A stretch of 64,000 nucleotides of DNA, from positions 54,281,237-54,345,236 of the forward strand of contig NC_065923.1 of NCBI RefSeq assembly GCF_024586455.1. The letters run 5' to 3'. Position numbers and translations under genes: made by a program. Below are positions 1 to 12,130 of the stretch, piece after piece. Source of the stretch: Bactrocera neohumeralis (taxonomy: Eukaryota > Arthropoda > Insecta > Diptera > Tephritidae). Numbering within the stretch: position 1 is the first letter of the stretch; the number at the start of each line of letters is the position of its first letter. Under the pieces are notes generated by a model. It saw only the letters and a list, made by a program, of their open reading frames with translations. It was not told the DNA's origin and did no database searches.

Positions 1-690
1 GTATGTAGGGTATGTGCCGTATGTACATTCACACATTATTCACATTTTCCTATTAATGTAATTTCCTTCTGTGATAAGGAGGTTCTATTCTTTTTAATAT
101 ACTTACGTATGTATTTCTATACATATGTATTTATGTACATACCTACATATTTCACACAGTATATGTACTGTGAGCGTCAAAAGGAAGTGAACACAAATTT
201 TTGCAACGTTGAAATTGTTATTACAATGCAGTAATAACACAACAACAAGAAATTTTGTAACAGAATGCCACGCTTATATCATAAAATTCGACCGAGGCGA
301 ATTTTCAACAGATGACGTTTACCACATTTATCAATAATAGTGCCTTTCAACTATTTTTACAATTTCACGTCCGGATTTACTTTTCTTATGTAAATCTAAT
401 ATAATTTTTCGCTCTTTCAGTGGTTCTTTGCTTAACTATTGCAAAATTTTATGTTTTAGCGAGTTAACCCCAGAACTACAATAGTGCTATGCAAAATTTT
501 TTTGAAAACAATCATTCGCTTTACTAGTAACTGTTTCCAAAGTATTTTTAGAGCGTTTCCGAAAAAAGTATTAAAACGACAGCGTGTGCTGTTACTATTT
601 ACTTTATTTTGAAGCGAAAAAACGAGATTACTTTTAGTTTTTGTTTGTTATTTTTACTACTTCTTATAACATAATCCTTGCATTCTGTAG
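1..690. other. AT-rich intergenic DNA
   Basis: No coding region or repeat boundary recognised. There are short TACATA-type microsatellite tracts near 110-150. The longest open frames are short and have unconvincing composition. Confidence 0.5.
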
Positions 691-1364
691 GTTTGCGATT
701 ACATGCGGCAACTTTAGTTGCTAATTCTCGGGCGATTCTCTTTTGCTGTCGCCCATTACCTTCACACGAGCAACTTGTGTTGCGGAACTCTGCTCGAGTT
801 TTTTTCTCATTCCCTTTCACTTTACTTTAACCCATTGTCTACTCTTTACTTTAACCCATTGTCGTTTCTTTTTCCTTATAGGTATTTGTGCCACTCTATC
901 ACATATATTAATCAGCTCTGTCAATTAAGAAATACATTTTATTTATTAAAACAAAGATATATCACCCTTTTTTCTATCGTCTGAATTAATTTGTATGGCT
1001 TCCTCCATACATTTCACAATATCTTTAATTAATTAGATTTTTTCGTCATACTCCATTTTCTAAAATATTTATATTATATTATGTATATTTGTATACATAT
1101 TTGCAAATTAATTACCAAAAGATGAAATTAAATTTTTTAAATATATTCAAAATATTAATTTCAAAAAAAGATACGCAAATGCAACTATGTACTACGAAAG
1201 AAAGAACACGAATGCCGAAAAACGTCGCAGCAAACTGTTACGAATAAGAACACAAAGCGAGTTGCTGAACACTGGAAACTCGGCGCGATTCCCCCCCTCC
1301 TCGTCGCCCCCTCGCCTATAAACCAAGAGTTGCCGCAACAAAAGTTGCCTCGTGTAATTGGGCT
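691..1364. mobile_element. MITE, copy A (degraded ends)
   Basis: This block is nearly identical to 6690-7304 over most of its length, including the paired CTTTAACCCATTGTC repeats around 825-865. The two ends are inverted relatives: ATTACATGCGGCAACT near 699 and, on the opposite strand, ATTACACGAGGCAACT. No transposase is encoded, so it is non-autonomous. Compared with copy B it carries extra bases near 1212-1265, and its outermost terminal bases have decayed. It abuts another dispersed repeat that starts at about 1371. Confidence 0.75.
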
Positions 1365-1370
1365 CTAAGG

Positions 1371-2392
1371 AGAGTATTATAGTTTTGTTCACATAACGGT
1401 TGTTTGTAAGTCCTAAAACTAAAAGAGTCAGATATAGGGTAATATATACCAAAGTGATCAGGGTGACGAGTAGAGTTGAAATCCGGATGTCTGTCTGTCC
1501 GTCCGTGCAAGCTGTAACTTGAGTAAAAATTGAGATATCATGATGAAACTTGGTACACGTATTTCTTGGCTCCATAAAAAGGTTAAGGGTTAAGGGTTAA
1601 GAAGGGAAAAATCGGCAAACTGCCACGCCCACAAAATGGCGAAAACCGAAAACCTATAAAGTGTCATAACTAAGCCATAAATAAAGATATTAAAGTGAAA
1701 TTTGGCACAAAGGATCGCATTAGGGAGGGGCATATTTGGACGCAATTTTTTTGGAAAAGTGGGCGTGGTACATATCTCGGAAACTACTACAGCTATGTCA
1801 ACCAAACTCTACATAGTCGTTTTCTTCAGGCATTTCCATATACAGTTCAAAAATGGAAGAAATCGGATAATAACCACGCCCACCACTTATACAAAGGTTA
1901 TGTTGAAAATCACTAAAAGTGCGTTAACCGACCAACAAAAAACGTCAGAAACATTAAATTTTACGGAAGAAATTGCAGAAGGAAGCTACACCCAGGCTTT
2001 TTTTAAAAATTGAAAATGGGCGTGGCCTCGCCCACTTATGGACCAAAAACTATATCTCAGGAACTACTAAACCGATTTCAATGAAATTCGGTATATAGTA
2101 TTTTCTTAACACCCTGACGACATGTACGAAATATGGGTGAAATCAGTTCACAACAACGCCTTCTTCCAATATAACGCTATTTTGAATTCCATCTGATGCC
2201 TTTTCTGTATAATACGAGTATATATGTATGTACATTAGGAACCAATGATGATAGCGGAATAAAACTTTACACAAATACGGTATTTGAAAAATATGTAAAT
2301 GACGTATCATGAAATCTCGATTATCACTTTATCATGCGAGAGTATAAAATGTTCGGTGACACCCGAACTTAGCCCTTCCTTACTTGTTTTTT
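1371..2392 (-). repeat. Dispersed repeat with GTTCGG/CCGAAC terminal hairpin, copy 1
   Basis: About 1 kb, ending at 2392 in a terminus that on the minus strand reads ACAAGTAAGGAAGGGCTAAG followed by the inverted pair GTTCGG and CCGAAC. The interior contains tracts seen in other copies in this window: a run of GTCTGTCTGTCCGTCCG near 1488, and GGGCGTGG/CCACGCCC islands near 1625, 1880 and 2020. Related copies lie near 13,660, 21,120, 23,524, 26,513, 56,255, 63,300 and 63,825. No transposase is visible; the class is unknown. Confidence 0.65.
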
Positions 2393-3163
2393 GTTGTGCT
2401 AAATGAAGCTTAAAATCTCACCTTTCCAACACTATATGGAATGCTCAATGTGATTGGTAGCACTAGAGATAGTTATACAACTGCAACGACATCTATTGAC
2501 AAAATACGAAAAGACTTTTTCGACTACCTAATATGTACATATAAAATAAATGTGAATACAAAGTTGCTTGGGGGTAAAAACTATTAACCGTTCGCGGCAT
2601 CAGCAAATGGATTTGAAATTATCAGTATTCTTTTAATTAAATTGAAACCTTATATGGCGCGCAAACTCCGCATTGTTTACGGCTCATTATGCATATGAAT
2701 GTACAATGTACATACATATGTATGTATATAGAGTGAGTCATATAATTTTTATTTAATAGTGATACACCCCCATTCACTTGAATGGGTACATGTGTATGTA
2801 TGTAAGTATATTATTTTTAAATTGCGAGATGAATTCTCTTCATTTAGCCATCGTAGGAGCTCCGTAAAACTTGATTTTAAAGATGCATTAGTAATCTAAC
2901 CAAAATTTAATATTTGCTAGTATAATATTGATAGAACCCTTTTAGTACTCAGCACTCGAATAATAATTTACTTTACGGAGGCGGGTTTCAGAAGTTCGAA
3001 AAAATGGTAATTTTATTAAGTATATTTGGTACCTCATCTCTCAAAGAAATTAGTTGTAATAAAAATCCTTCATTCAATAACAACTAGTACTTACATATGT
3101 AGTCTTCTGAAGAGTCCATCTTTTAGAGTTTTACTCGGATCGATTTGAAGCTTTAAGAAAATA
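2393..3163. other. Intergenic DNA
   Basis: No gene recognised. There are TACATACATATGTATG-like tracts near 2690-2740 and 2790. The rest is AT-rich sequence without clear repeat boundaries. Confidence 0.4.
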
Positions 3164-3897
3164 CGAGGGCTGTCTGATAAATAACCGACCTAACCATGAT
3201 GCACGCGACTTTAAAAATTTTTTTTTTTATTTTTCAACATAGTCTCCTTGTAACTCCACACACTTCTCCCAGCGATGCTCCCATCTCTGCAACCCTTCCA
3301 AACAGAGCGCTGGAAATGTTCATGCGCGCACGTTTGTGGTCTAGCGTAAGCAAACGCTGCACCCAACGCGCGGACAGCTTTCTCATGCCCAAATCTTGGT
3401 TTATTATGTGACAAACACGTTCTTTTGACATCTTCATAATCTCAGCTATTTCCCTTATTTAATCCGGCGGTCGTCTAGTACCAATTGATGAACTCTAGCG
3501 ATGTTATCGTTAGTGGTTACAGTTTTTGTACGCCCAGGACGTTCATCATCTTCCAAGCTCCTGCGACCACGTTTAAATTCAGCTGCCCAAAATTTTACGG
3601 TGGTAAACGATGGTGCAGAGTCACCATACACAGATTCCAACTCATCTTTGATTTGTGAAGGCGTATTGCCTTTCAAAAATAAAAATTAAATTTCAGCCCG
3701 ATATTCAATTTTTTCCATTTTGGGGAAATCACCGAAATAGACTCACAAAAACGACTGTCAACAGATAATTGCGCAAGATAAATTTCTGAAATTTTGGCGA
3801 GTAGCTATTATAATATGCACAATTTGAAGTAGAAACTTATTTTTCAGATGTGCCGCTAGCTTCACGTTGAGGTCGCTTATTTATCAGACAGCCCTCG
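3164..3897 (-). mobile_element. Internally deleted mariner element with intact ends
   Basis: The terminal inverted repeats match well: CGAGGGCTGTCTGATAAATA at 3164 and its complement ending at 3897. Both are flanked by the TA target duplication (3162-3163 and 3898-3899). The minus strand encodes a mariner N-terminal helix-turn-helix piece (3455-3676, with the motif FTTVKFWAAEFKRG) and a following piece (3234-3437, motif SKERVCHIINQDLGM). The catalytic region is missing, so the 734-bp copy is dead. Confidence 0.9.
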
Positions 3898-4299
3898 TAT
3901 ATTGTACCATTTCCGACCCCATGTGCTGTTATCATTTATTTGGCTGAAGCATGACTATACTTCGAAAATGAATAAGCTTTACTTACCGAATATTTTGACC
4001 ACCCGAAATTCAATATGTTTTTCTAGCATTTTAAGTTTTTACCGTAACGTTAATTCATGTATCGTAATATCTCACACAAACTACAAAATAGTCACTCATC
4101 TAAACGTTTTTCAAAATAAATTTTTTTCTATACATCAAGTGATAAAATACTTCTCTACCTACCCAAGAAATTTCGTTAGGGAGTATCAACTATAGAGTAA
4201 TATTTGTAGTTGTCTCACTATCGTAAATTTTGTGCTCTATTTTGTGAAGTGGTGTCACTATGTCTGGAAAAAAGTGAGTTTAATCATCCAAGCAAGACA
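3898..4299. other. Intergenic DNA
   Basis: A 97-codon open frame at 3902-4195 has no recognisable domain. The motif CTACCTACCCAAGAAATTT at about 4156 recurs at about 52,890 inside a mariner-like MITE, so part of this stretch is probably repeat-derived. Confidence 0.35.
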
Positions 4300-4860
4300 T
4301 TCTTAACCTTATTAAGCACAAAAGGCATCAAAAAACGCAAGCGAATGGAAAACATTTAAACATCACTACGCGGTCATAAACCCAGCCAGAAATCGTATAA
4401 TCTACTCGTCAACAGTTCCAACTAGCGCAATGAAGACATATACTCGATTAAGGATTGAACACACTATCATAACACACGCCCACTTACTATCGGGTAAAAG
4501 CCCATCCATTTGCCCCCTTTGCGATGACACCGCTACTATCAAACACTTACTCACACTCTGTCCGATGCTTCACCCAACAGCCCACAACTCTGGCAACATT
4601 GATCTCATAAAACTACTAAGTGAACCTTCAGGAAAAAACGTTATGATTGTATATAGATCTTAAAAACCAACGATTTGTTAAAATATATTTAAGCAACTTA
4701 CATCTTTACTAACCCTTAGCAATTAGAATTTTTCACCTAGTTATAATTACAAGACGGCTGAAGGCCTCGTAGCCAGTGCTGCGTTTATGTATGTATTTAT
4801 ATAATAAAACTCTTTTTGTTATATGAATTATTATAAATAAAATAAATAAATAAATATTTG
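4300..4860 (+). mobile_element. 5'-truncated LINE (non-LTR retrotransposon) 3' end
   Basis: The plus frame ending at 4663 carries the zinc-finger-like C-terminus typical of I/Jockey-like LINE ORF2 proteins: CPLCDDTATIKHLLTLCP preceded by LRIEHTIITHAHLLSGKSP. A 3' untranslated stretch follows, then a TAAA-type tail (about 4832-4855). Only the last part of ORF2 remains, as expected from incomplete reverse transcription. The clade assignment is tentative. Confidence 0.7.
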
Positions 4861-6686
4861 AAATACATACATATGTACATATGTCTCTTTCGATGAAATA
4901 ATTGTCACTTTATCCCTATTCTCCCTTTTCTGAAATATTTGTATTATATTATGAATCACAAAGATATTGGCATATTAAATACATACATAAGTACATGCGA
5001 AGAATACAGTGCGTTCAAAAAAGTAACGTTTTCGTTTTACAAAGTGTTGATAGCGTGTATTGGGAAAAATGCTGTAATAATAGAAAATACAATTTATTCA
5101 TATTCATTTTAAACCGAAACGCTATTGCAACTACAAAAGAGTCTGTGTGTGAACCGGCTCTTTGGATAAAAAACCTGTTCAGCATGAACATATTAAAAGG
5201 GCTCGTCTTGGGTGTGTGTAAGCACTCGGCAATAAAAAAGAATTTACGCAGCAAACGCAATAATAAATAGTTGGTGCCTACAAATGATTAATAATTCTAC
5301 CGAGCATACAAATATCCAGATAAGAAAAACACCAGTACACACAATATTATGTTCAAAGGCCGAAACAAGGCCACAGAATGAATATAAAAAACTGTACTGT
5401 ATATACAATATGTGTACATCTGTGAAGATATAAATATGTAGTATATATGTACATATGTATAATTACAAACGACGTGGATATGCTTACATATTTGTGTACC
5501 AAATGTATACATAACTTTCTCACAACGCAATTAAAAGGAAAAAAACATATGGAAATGACACACCCCTTTTTCCCTTTGAACTGTTTTCGTAAACAACAGT
5601 CTTGCTCGGTCTCGTGCCCCCTTATTTACGCGTTTCGTACAAGCGATTGCATGCTCATCGAACAAACCTGTTTATTATTGTTAAAATCCATCTACGTATG
5701 ATACATATTTACTTATGTACATAAGTATGTTATTAAAGAAGGCAGATATTCATACGTAAGTACAGTTGTCCACAAAATAATAGAAGTGTTAATATGACGG
5801 CTCGTTTAAAAGATTGATGTTACGACATTTCCTTTCTGAAATAATTTTTAATCAAAAATAAATATTCATAAAAATAGAAAAGTAAGTAGTGCTCCATAAT
5901 CTGGCAGCAATACAAATTAGTTATTATTAATTTGATCATTGAATTGTTTTTTGGTGGGTAAAGGAAAGCATTGTAGGAGCCAAGGTGGGAAATGAGAAAA
6001 CAAATGAAAAATGGTAGCAATGTCTTAAATTATAGTAATAAATATTAAATATGTACCTAGGCGAAAGCTCCAGACATCCATTGCCAGCGATCCCAATATG
6101 AAACACTACTACAAAATTGATGTTTTTATGTTAGCCAGAAGAAACAACGATGAGTTAAAGTAGTGAGTTAATAATGAAGATCTTCATACATACATATGTA
6201 CGTTCGGTACAGAACCAAAAATCTATGAAAAGTAACGCTACTAAAAAATAAACAACAAAAAGAACATACCGCTTGTTCATGACTAAATGGCGAATTAAAT
6301 TTTGGTCATATAAAACTGAAATTGATTTTTTGGGTAGTAGTAGCATACTATTGCTTTCTAGCATCATTTAATAAAAGAAATTATAGATAAAATATAGAAA
6401 AAACCTTCAGGTGCTGGCAAAACGTTATATTAATGTTGCGAAAGAATTCGACATGCATCATTAAATTATATTATAGGCTGTAAATTACTTAGCCTCATTC
6501 TATATTTTTCTTCATATCCGGGGTATTGGTACTAAAATCAGCCTAGTTAACTCAAATGAGATATACATAAGTACATACATATATATGTATGTATACATAT
6601 GCGATATAAAAAATATAGAGTCAAACCTGGATAAGCGAGAATTCAAGGGCGCACAATCTCATTCTCGCTTATACTTATGTATATAC
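4861..6686. other. Intergenic DNA with an unrecognised 122-codon frame
   Basis: An open plus frame at 4902-5270 (122 codons) is lysine- and asparagine-rich near its end and matches nothing I know. It may be chance. The sequence CAGTTGTCCACAAAATAATA near 5763 resembles a Tc1-type terminal repeat, but I could not find a partner end. Microsatellite tracts lie near 5430-5460, 5700-5730 and 6555-6605. Confidence 0.35.
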
Positions 6687-6689
6687 TTA

Positions 6690-7304
6690 GAGCGCAATTA
6701 CATGAAGCAAGTTTTGTTGCTAATTCTCGGGCGATTCTCTTTTGCTGTCGCCCATTACCTTCACACGAGCAACTTGTGTTGCGCAACTCAGTTCGAGTTT
6801 TTTTCTCATTCCCTTTCACTTTACTTTAACCCATTGTCTACTCTTTACTTTAACCCATTGTCGTTTCTTTTTCCTTATAGGTATTTGGGCCACTCTATCA
6901 CATATATTAATCAGCTCTGTCAATTAAGAAATACATTTTATTTATTAAAACAAAGATATATCACCCTTTTTACTATCGTCTGAATCAATTTGTATGGCTT
7001 CCTCCATACATTTCACAATATCTTTAATTAATTAGATTTTTTCGTCATACTCCATTTTCTAAAATATTTATATTATATTATGTATATTTGTATACATATT
7101 TGCAAATTACTTACCAAAAGATGAAATTAAATTTTTTAAATATATTCAAAATATTAATTTCAAAAAAAGATACGCAAATGCAACTAGTACTACGAAAGAA
7201 AGAACATGAACACTGGAACTCGGCGCGATTCTCCTCTCCTCGTCGCCCCCTCGCCTATAAACCAAGAGTTGCCGCAACAAAAGTTGCCTCGTGTAATAGC
7301 GCTC
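6690..7304. mobile_element. MITE, copy B, flanked by TTA duplications
   Basis: The element starts GAGCGCAATTACATGAAGCA and its other end, read on the opposite strand, starts GAGCGCTATTACACGAGGCA. The inverted repeats extend about 30 bp. A TTA trinucleotide flanks both sides (6687-6689 and 7305-7307), the target-site type of PIF/Harbinger elements. It lies 6 kb from its near-identical sister at 691-1364. The open frames inside do not resemble a transposase. Confidence 0.85.
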
Positions 7305-7371
7305 TTAGATGTTTTTTTACTAACCCAAGTTTCTCTCTAATGCAGGTATGTACATGGGTAGCGTTTCTCTC

Positions 7372-8151
7372 TTACGGGGCATCTCGACAGGCAAAAATTT
7401 ATTGTATACTAACTGTATTGCTGTGCGTATTGCATGTGGAGACTCCATGTTGCTTATGGAATACAATATATGGAATATTAAGTAGTATGCCATATATTGA
7501 AAGCAAAGAACTGTCACTTCAGTAGTTTGACAGATCAGTTTTCATTTCTATTAAAATTTCGAAGAGGCAACACATATACCGACGGCAGTTTTATTTGGGT
7601 AATATTAAATTTAGTAGAGCGAGTATTAAGCGGTTGTATTAAATTATAAATATAAAGTCCATTTTCATAATAATTAAACACATTTTTCCAAAAAATTAAT
7701 ATTTAGTTTATTATTGTTAATTTCTGGAAAAATTATATAAAATGGATTGGCGAATGAGCGAAGTCTTAAATTTAATAAACTTATACAAGCATAAATCAAA
7801 ATATCATTGCTCATATTAAATTTATTATTTTAATTGGTATAGAAAATTTATGCTACAATTATTCTATAGTAGTCCGAAAATATGAATTCTTGTTTTTTCC
7901 AAAAATACATTTGTAGAAAGGAATACATATATTTCTCCTTTTTTTATTTTCCACACAAATTTATATAAAAATTTAAACAGTTCAAGAGCTCAAAACACGC
8001 GCTACATCAGCTCGAACCTACCTAACCGACGCCTTTTCGAAAATGTTTTATGTTATGATAACAAATGCCCACATACAGATTTGGCAACCGCGATGTCAAT
8101 AGATTTGACATTTAGTATGCCATAAATTTTGTCTGTCGAGATGCCCCGTAA
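7372..8151. mobile_element. Non-autonomous DNA transposon (MITE), 780 bp
   Basis: The long terminal inverted repeats begin TTACGGGGCATCTCGACAG at 7372 and, on the minus strand, at 8151, with similarity continuing about 40 bp inwards. Internal sequence recurs at 42,985-43,195 (opposite orientation, internally deleted) and 44,956-45,010. No transposase is encoded. If CGGGG is taken as the true end, both sides are flanked by TA. Confidence 0.8.
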
Positions 8152-8324
8152 TAGAGGTACGAAACAATAACAAGTTACAGCAAGTACGAATGTATTGTAA
8201 TATGATAAAATTATGTGAATAATATGCACAACATATGTATATTATGTACATATATACATACATATAATATATATTTTTAATAGTGTGTATACATACATAT
8301 GTTCTAATGAACTCGACATACATA
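8152..8324. repeat. TA/CATA microsatellite-rich spacer
   Basis: Dense runs of TACATA, ATGTATAT and CATACATA units between two transposons. No coding potential. Confidence 0.5.
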
Positions 8325-9189
8325 CAGTGGACCAATAAAGTTTACCTACACCTAAGTAGTTCTATTAAATTACGACACGTTTATTATAAAATGAATAAAG
8401 TTTTATTTTTTTTCTATCCATTTCAAAAGATGTATATTTAATATTAAATATAGCATATAAAAATATTTTTTTGTTTACACAAATTAAAAAAATTAACGCT
8501 AAAGCTTAAAATGCGCCTAATTCATATCAAAATCCCAGTGATTATTTATATAAGTACATAATTCAAAAGTAACTACAATAGTTTTAGCGGTTTTTGACCT
8601 ACATTTTGTTGCAATTATTGTCCCTTGACGTCGACGCATGCTCCCCGCTCGATTTCTAGTATTATTTCCGTATATTTTGACCCACTAAGTCGATGATCCA
8701 GTATTTTGGCCTTATTTTGATAAAATTCGATGTTTTCGAATACGGTTTTCCAAAAAGTTCCAGATATCTTGAATAGGATTAATGTCTGGTGATTGCGGGA
8801 CCTATGAAGCTATTTTTAATTCCATAACAACCATTCACGTACAAGATAAGACGTGTGTTTTGGGTGGTTATCCTGTTGTAAATAGAAGTGGCTGCTATTA
8901 ACAACCGATTTAAGCACACTTAAAATTTGAATTTTTTTCTTAAAATGTTTTAAATATTTTTTCTTCGCATGCCAGTTTCTTACATTACAAAACTCACTAA
9001 CTTTCAAATGATTTTGTCTATAGTTGAATGTGTTTTGTTTTTAATATTTAAAATTTTTGATAAATAACATGTCATTAACTTATTTCTAAATAAAAAATCT
9101 TTATACCGCAAAAAGTACCACTATAAAGTTTTGTTAAATATGCACAACACTTGAAATTTTCGAGTGGTAAGCTTTGCAGGCCACAAGTG
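8325..9189 (-). mobile_element. Degenerate Tc1-like transposon
   Basis: The left end CAGTGGACCAATAAAGTTTA follows a TA. A diverged inverted match ends near 9189, also next to TA. The minus strand encodes Tc1-type pieces: FYLQQDNHPKHTSYLV, which carries the second catalytic aspartate (8816-9007), followed downstream by a frame-shifted stretch around the third acidic residue. The termini resemble the element at 17,319. Confidence 0.75.
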
Positions 9190-9693
9190 TATGTAACTAC
9201 TCCCCCTTTAGAGTAGAATTCTATAATTTTTTTTTTAATCTTCCCACTTGTTCAAAATATTTCTTCGATTGTTACTATTATTTAAAATCATATATTTTCA
9301 TAAAACAATTATTAAATGGATTTTTTTAAAACTAAATTAAATTATTGGTTTACATTTATTTGTTCGTTTATTTTTCATCTGTCTTTAGTTTAGTAAGTGA
9401 TTTTGAATTATCTGTCTGTTATTTCATTAATTTGCCTTTTTTTTAATTTTTCTGTCAGTTGTTGCCATTTATGCTGGAACTGTAGATGTTCATCTCTGTA
9501 TCATTATTATCATTTTAATTATTAGAAAACCTTAATGGTTTTTTGTAATATTGGTACGATATATATTTTCCAGTTTTTCTTTCCTATTTCAGTTAAATTA
9601 TTTATTACTATATCTTCACTTATTTGATTATGCTGTAATTGATTTAGTGTAGATTTGATTGTCGAAGGAAATCTATCATTAGAATTTCTAATA
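9190..9693. other. AT-rich spacer, possibly retrotransposon remains
   Basis: T-rich on the plus strand. It may be decayed 3' sequence of the gypsy-like element that lies upstream on the minus strand (10,268-12,130), because the mariner at 9694 separates the two. No domain is readable. Confidence 0.3.
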
Positions 9694-10267
9694 CAGGGTT
9701 TGTCCGGAAATTAATAGGACTGAGTCGATGGTGGTGCAACTTCCAATCGGCTGCAATGTCTTCTCGGACCCGATTGACCCTTCGTTTGAGTCTCTTGAGG
9801 ACTTCCACGTAAAGCTTGGTTTTGACAATTTGTCCAGGAGAAACAAATTCATGGTGAACGATGCCTTGATGTCAAAAAAGACAATGAGCACCGTTTTCAC
9901 TTTGGATTTGCTCATTCTTCCGGTCTTCATCAGCGACCTCTTCCCGGCTCTCTAAAAATGCCTGGTGTCACCGAAACACTCCACTTCTTGCTAAAGCAAC
10001 ATCTAAGCAAGCCTGCTTGATCAACACAAACGTCTCTATCGCAGATTTACTGAGTTTCACACAGAATTTTATCTCGTACCTCTGCTCTAACGAACGCTGC
10101 ATTTTCGGCTTGCACCACTCATAGAAACACGTCGGCCGAAAATGTTTGTCCTGACTCTCCAGGCGCTTGGAGACTACTGACCGGCCGCTCGTTCGTTAGT
10201 TAGGAACGCTCCGAAGTACAGACGCGGCGGAAGAAAATCAGGCCACTTACTTTTCGGACAAGCCAAG
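9694..10267 (-). mobile_element. Deleted mariner element
   Basis: The left end CAGGGTTTGTCCGGAAATTA follows TA, and the right end carries TTTTCGGACAAGCC before TA at 10,268. The minus strand encodes a mariner transposase piece with MSKSKVKTVLIVFFDIKA (9688-9930), the segment leading into the second catalytic region. The ends are related to those at 50,434-51,042 and 63,597, so these form one family in this genome. Most of the gene is missing. Confidence 0.8.
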
Positions 10268-12130
10268 TAGTCTTTTGTAATAATTGTTTTACAGATAGTT
10301 TTTTTTATTTAATTTATACAATATTGAATAATGGATTTAAATATTTTTTGTTTTTCCGTTTTTGGTAATTAAATTTGAATCTATTATTTTTGATTTTATT
10401 TGGATTATGCAACATGCCATCTTTTGTTAGGAATATGCCAGAGAAATTCTGTTTCTCGTTTTATAAAATTTACATTTTTATTAAACTTATCCATTTGTAT
10501 TTTAAAATTGTATGATTCTAGAACTTTAAAGATATCTTTAACTGATTATATACTATGTTCTTGCAACGTTGTACTAAAGATTAGTATTTCATTTAAATAT
10601 ACAAATTGCGTTCCAAAGTAAACAGGACTTTAAAACAAAACAACAAATGGATTTTTCGGCGAAATTAATTTATTTTATTCAAAATAGTCTCCTTCTGCTT
10701 CAATACAGCTTTTCGCACGGTCCAAAAGCATGTCGAACGAGTGTTTTAGCTCGTTGGCCGGTATGGCCGCCAGTATGCCGGTGCAAGCCTTTTGAATGGC
10801 CTCTACGTCTGCATAACGCTTTTCTTTCATGGGCAAATTCATTTTTCCGACAAGGAAGAAGTCGTACGGTGCCATATCAGGTGAATACGGGGAGTGGTTA
10901 ATGGTTAAAATGTGATTTTTGGTTAAATAATCGTCCTTCGAATTTTGTATTCTGAGCCGTCAGTCAATTTGTGCGGAACAAACCGTGCACACACCTTTCG
11001 CAAGCCCAAATGTTCGGTCAAAATGCGATAAATCGATGTTTTGGAGATGTTCAATTCCATTTCCATAAATTTCAACGATGATTTCGGCTGATTTTTGATG
11101 AATTCACGCACTTTTTCGATGGAATTTCCGGTGATCACGGATTTTGACTGGCCCACATGTTGATTGTCATTTATGTCCTCACGACCACCTTGAAAACGTT
11201 GAAATCACTCGTGCACTCTGCTACGTAATAGGCAATCATCACCATAAACTTGTTTCATCAATTGAAACGTTTCGGTAAAAGTTTTACCAATAATTTTAAA
11301 ACAAAATTAAATATTGGCTCTTTGTTCGCAGCTCATTTTCGCACCGGTAACACAAACATACTGTCACTTAAAACGCAATAACTTCACTTCCAATTGATGA
11401 AATGTCATGAAATTCTCACTGGACAATCGATAAAGATAGCAGATTCTAACGCACCAGTCGACATATAGATGGCGCCACCAGGGGGCGCTAGATTCAAAAA
11501 GTCCTGTTTAATTTGGAAAGCTCCTTGTACTACGCAAGTTTTTTAATAAAATCTCGTAAAAATTTCATTCATAAGGCGTTGAAAGGTTGCCGGTACATTC
11601 CGAATGGCATTCTTGTAAATTCATACAAGCCATGAGATGTTACGAACGCTGTTTTGCACCTACATATCTTCCTCTTTAATTGTATTTTGATGGCAACCTT
11701 TTGCCAGGTCTATTGATTTTTTTTTTAGTGAAAATTTTCCATCCACTAGATTTATAATAGTAATAAAAAATGATTTAGTAAATCGATACCTATTGTGAAA
11801 TTATATTTTTTTCCTTTTTTTAATGATGTTAATCGACACTTTATATACGGATTATGAGTTTAATTAAATGCTGTTGCTCTACTTCTATAGGCTCTTCTTT
11901 ATCTAGCCTTAATTAGTTTGAATTCATATTCTTCCTTTCTCTACCTGAATTATTATGCCTGTAATCTTTATATGTTTGGTAACTTTGTCCATATTGACGA
12001 GAATTCTTATCCCTATTTCTTTTATGTAGGAAATTTTGTCTAATTTGATAAGAGTTATTTTCAACATTTATTTTATTTTGTGAAAAATTTTAAATATTTT
12101 GCCTAACTTGATCTGATCAATTATTTTATC
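10268..12130 (-). pseudogene. Gypsy-like LTR retrotransposon remnant (gag and reverse transcriptase)
   Basis: On the minus strand an asparagine- and arginine-rich stretch (about 12,130-11,880) resembles the nucleic-acid-binding end of a gypsy-type gag. The reverse transcriptase follows: IDLAKG near 11,715 and PATFQRLMNEIF near 11,580. Beyond the inserted mariner the minus strand continues with VYLNEILIFSTTLQEHS near 10,580 and a TKDG motif. The usual YxDD aspartates read YLNE, and frameshifts and stops are frequent, so it is dead. No LTRs were identified. Confidence 0.7.
10602..11527 (-). mobile_element. Mariner inserted in a gypsy reverse transcriptase
   Basis: The inverted ends CAAATTGCGTTCCAAAGTAA (10,602) and, on the minus strand, CAAGGAGCTTTCCAAATTAA (11,527) are flanked by TA duplications at 10,600-10,601 and 11,528-11,529. 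On the minus strand the N-terminal helix-turn-helix is open at 11,156-10,923 (motif LNISKTSIYRILTEHLGL). The C-terminus is open at 10,875-10,675 (MAPYDFFLVGKM, ending GDYFE). The middle, with the first two catalytic aspartates, is deleted and one frameshift joins the parts. Length 926 bp. Confidence 0.92.

Noticed and set aside
1192..1575. 127-codon minus frame
   Set aside because: It spans the junction of MITE copy A and an unrelated dispersed repeat, so it cannot be an ancestral gene.
1580..1604. Telomere-like TTAAGGG tandem (three units)
   Set aside because: Fly telomeres do not use this repeat, and it lies inside a dispersed repeat copy; replication slippage is enough to explain it.
2690..2735. 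TACATACATATGTATG palindromes, here and at many sites, as regulatory or CRISPR-like repeats
   Set aside because: They are ordinary dipteran microsatellites: variable length, irregular spacing and no unique spacers.
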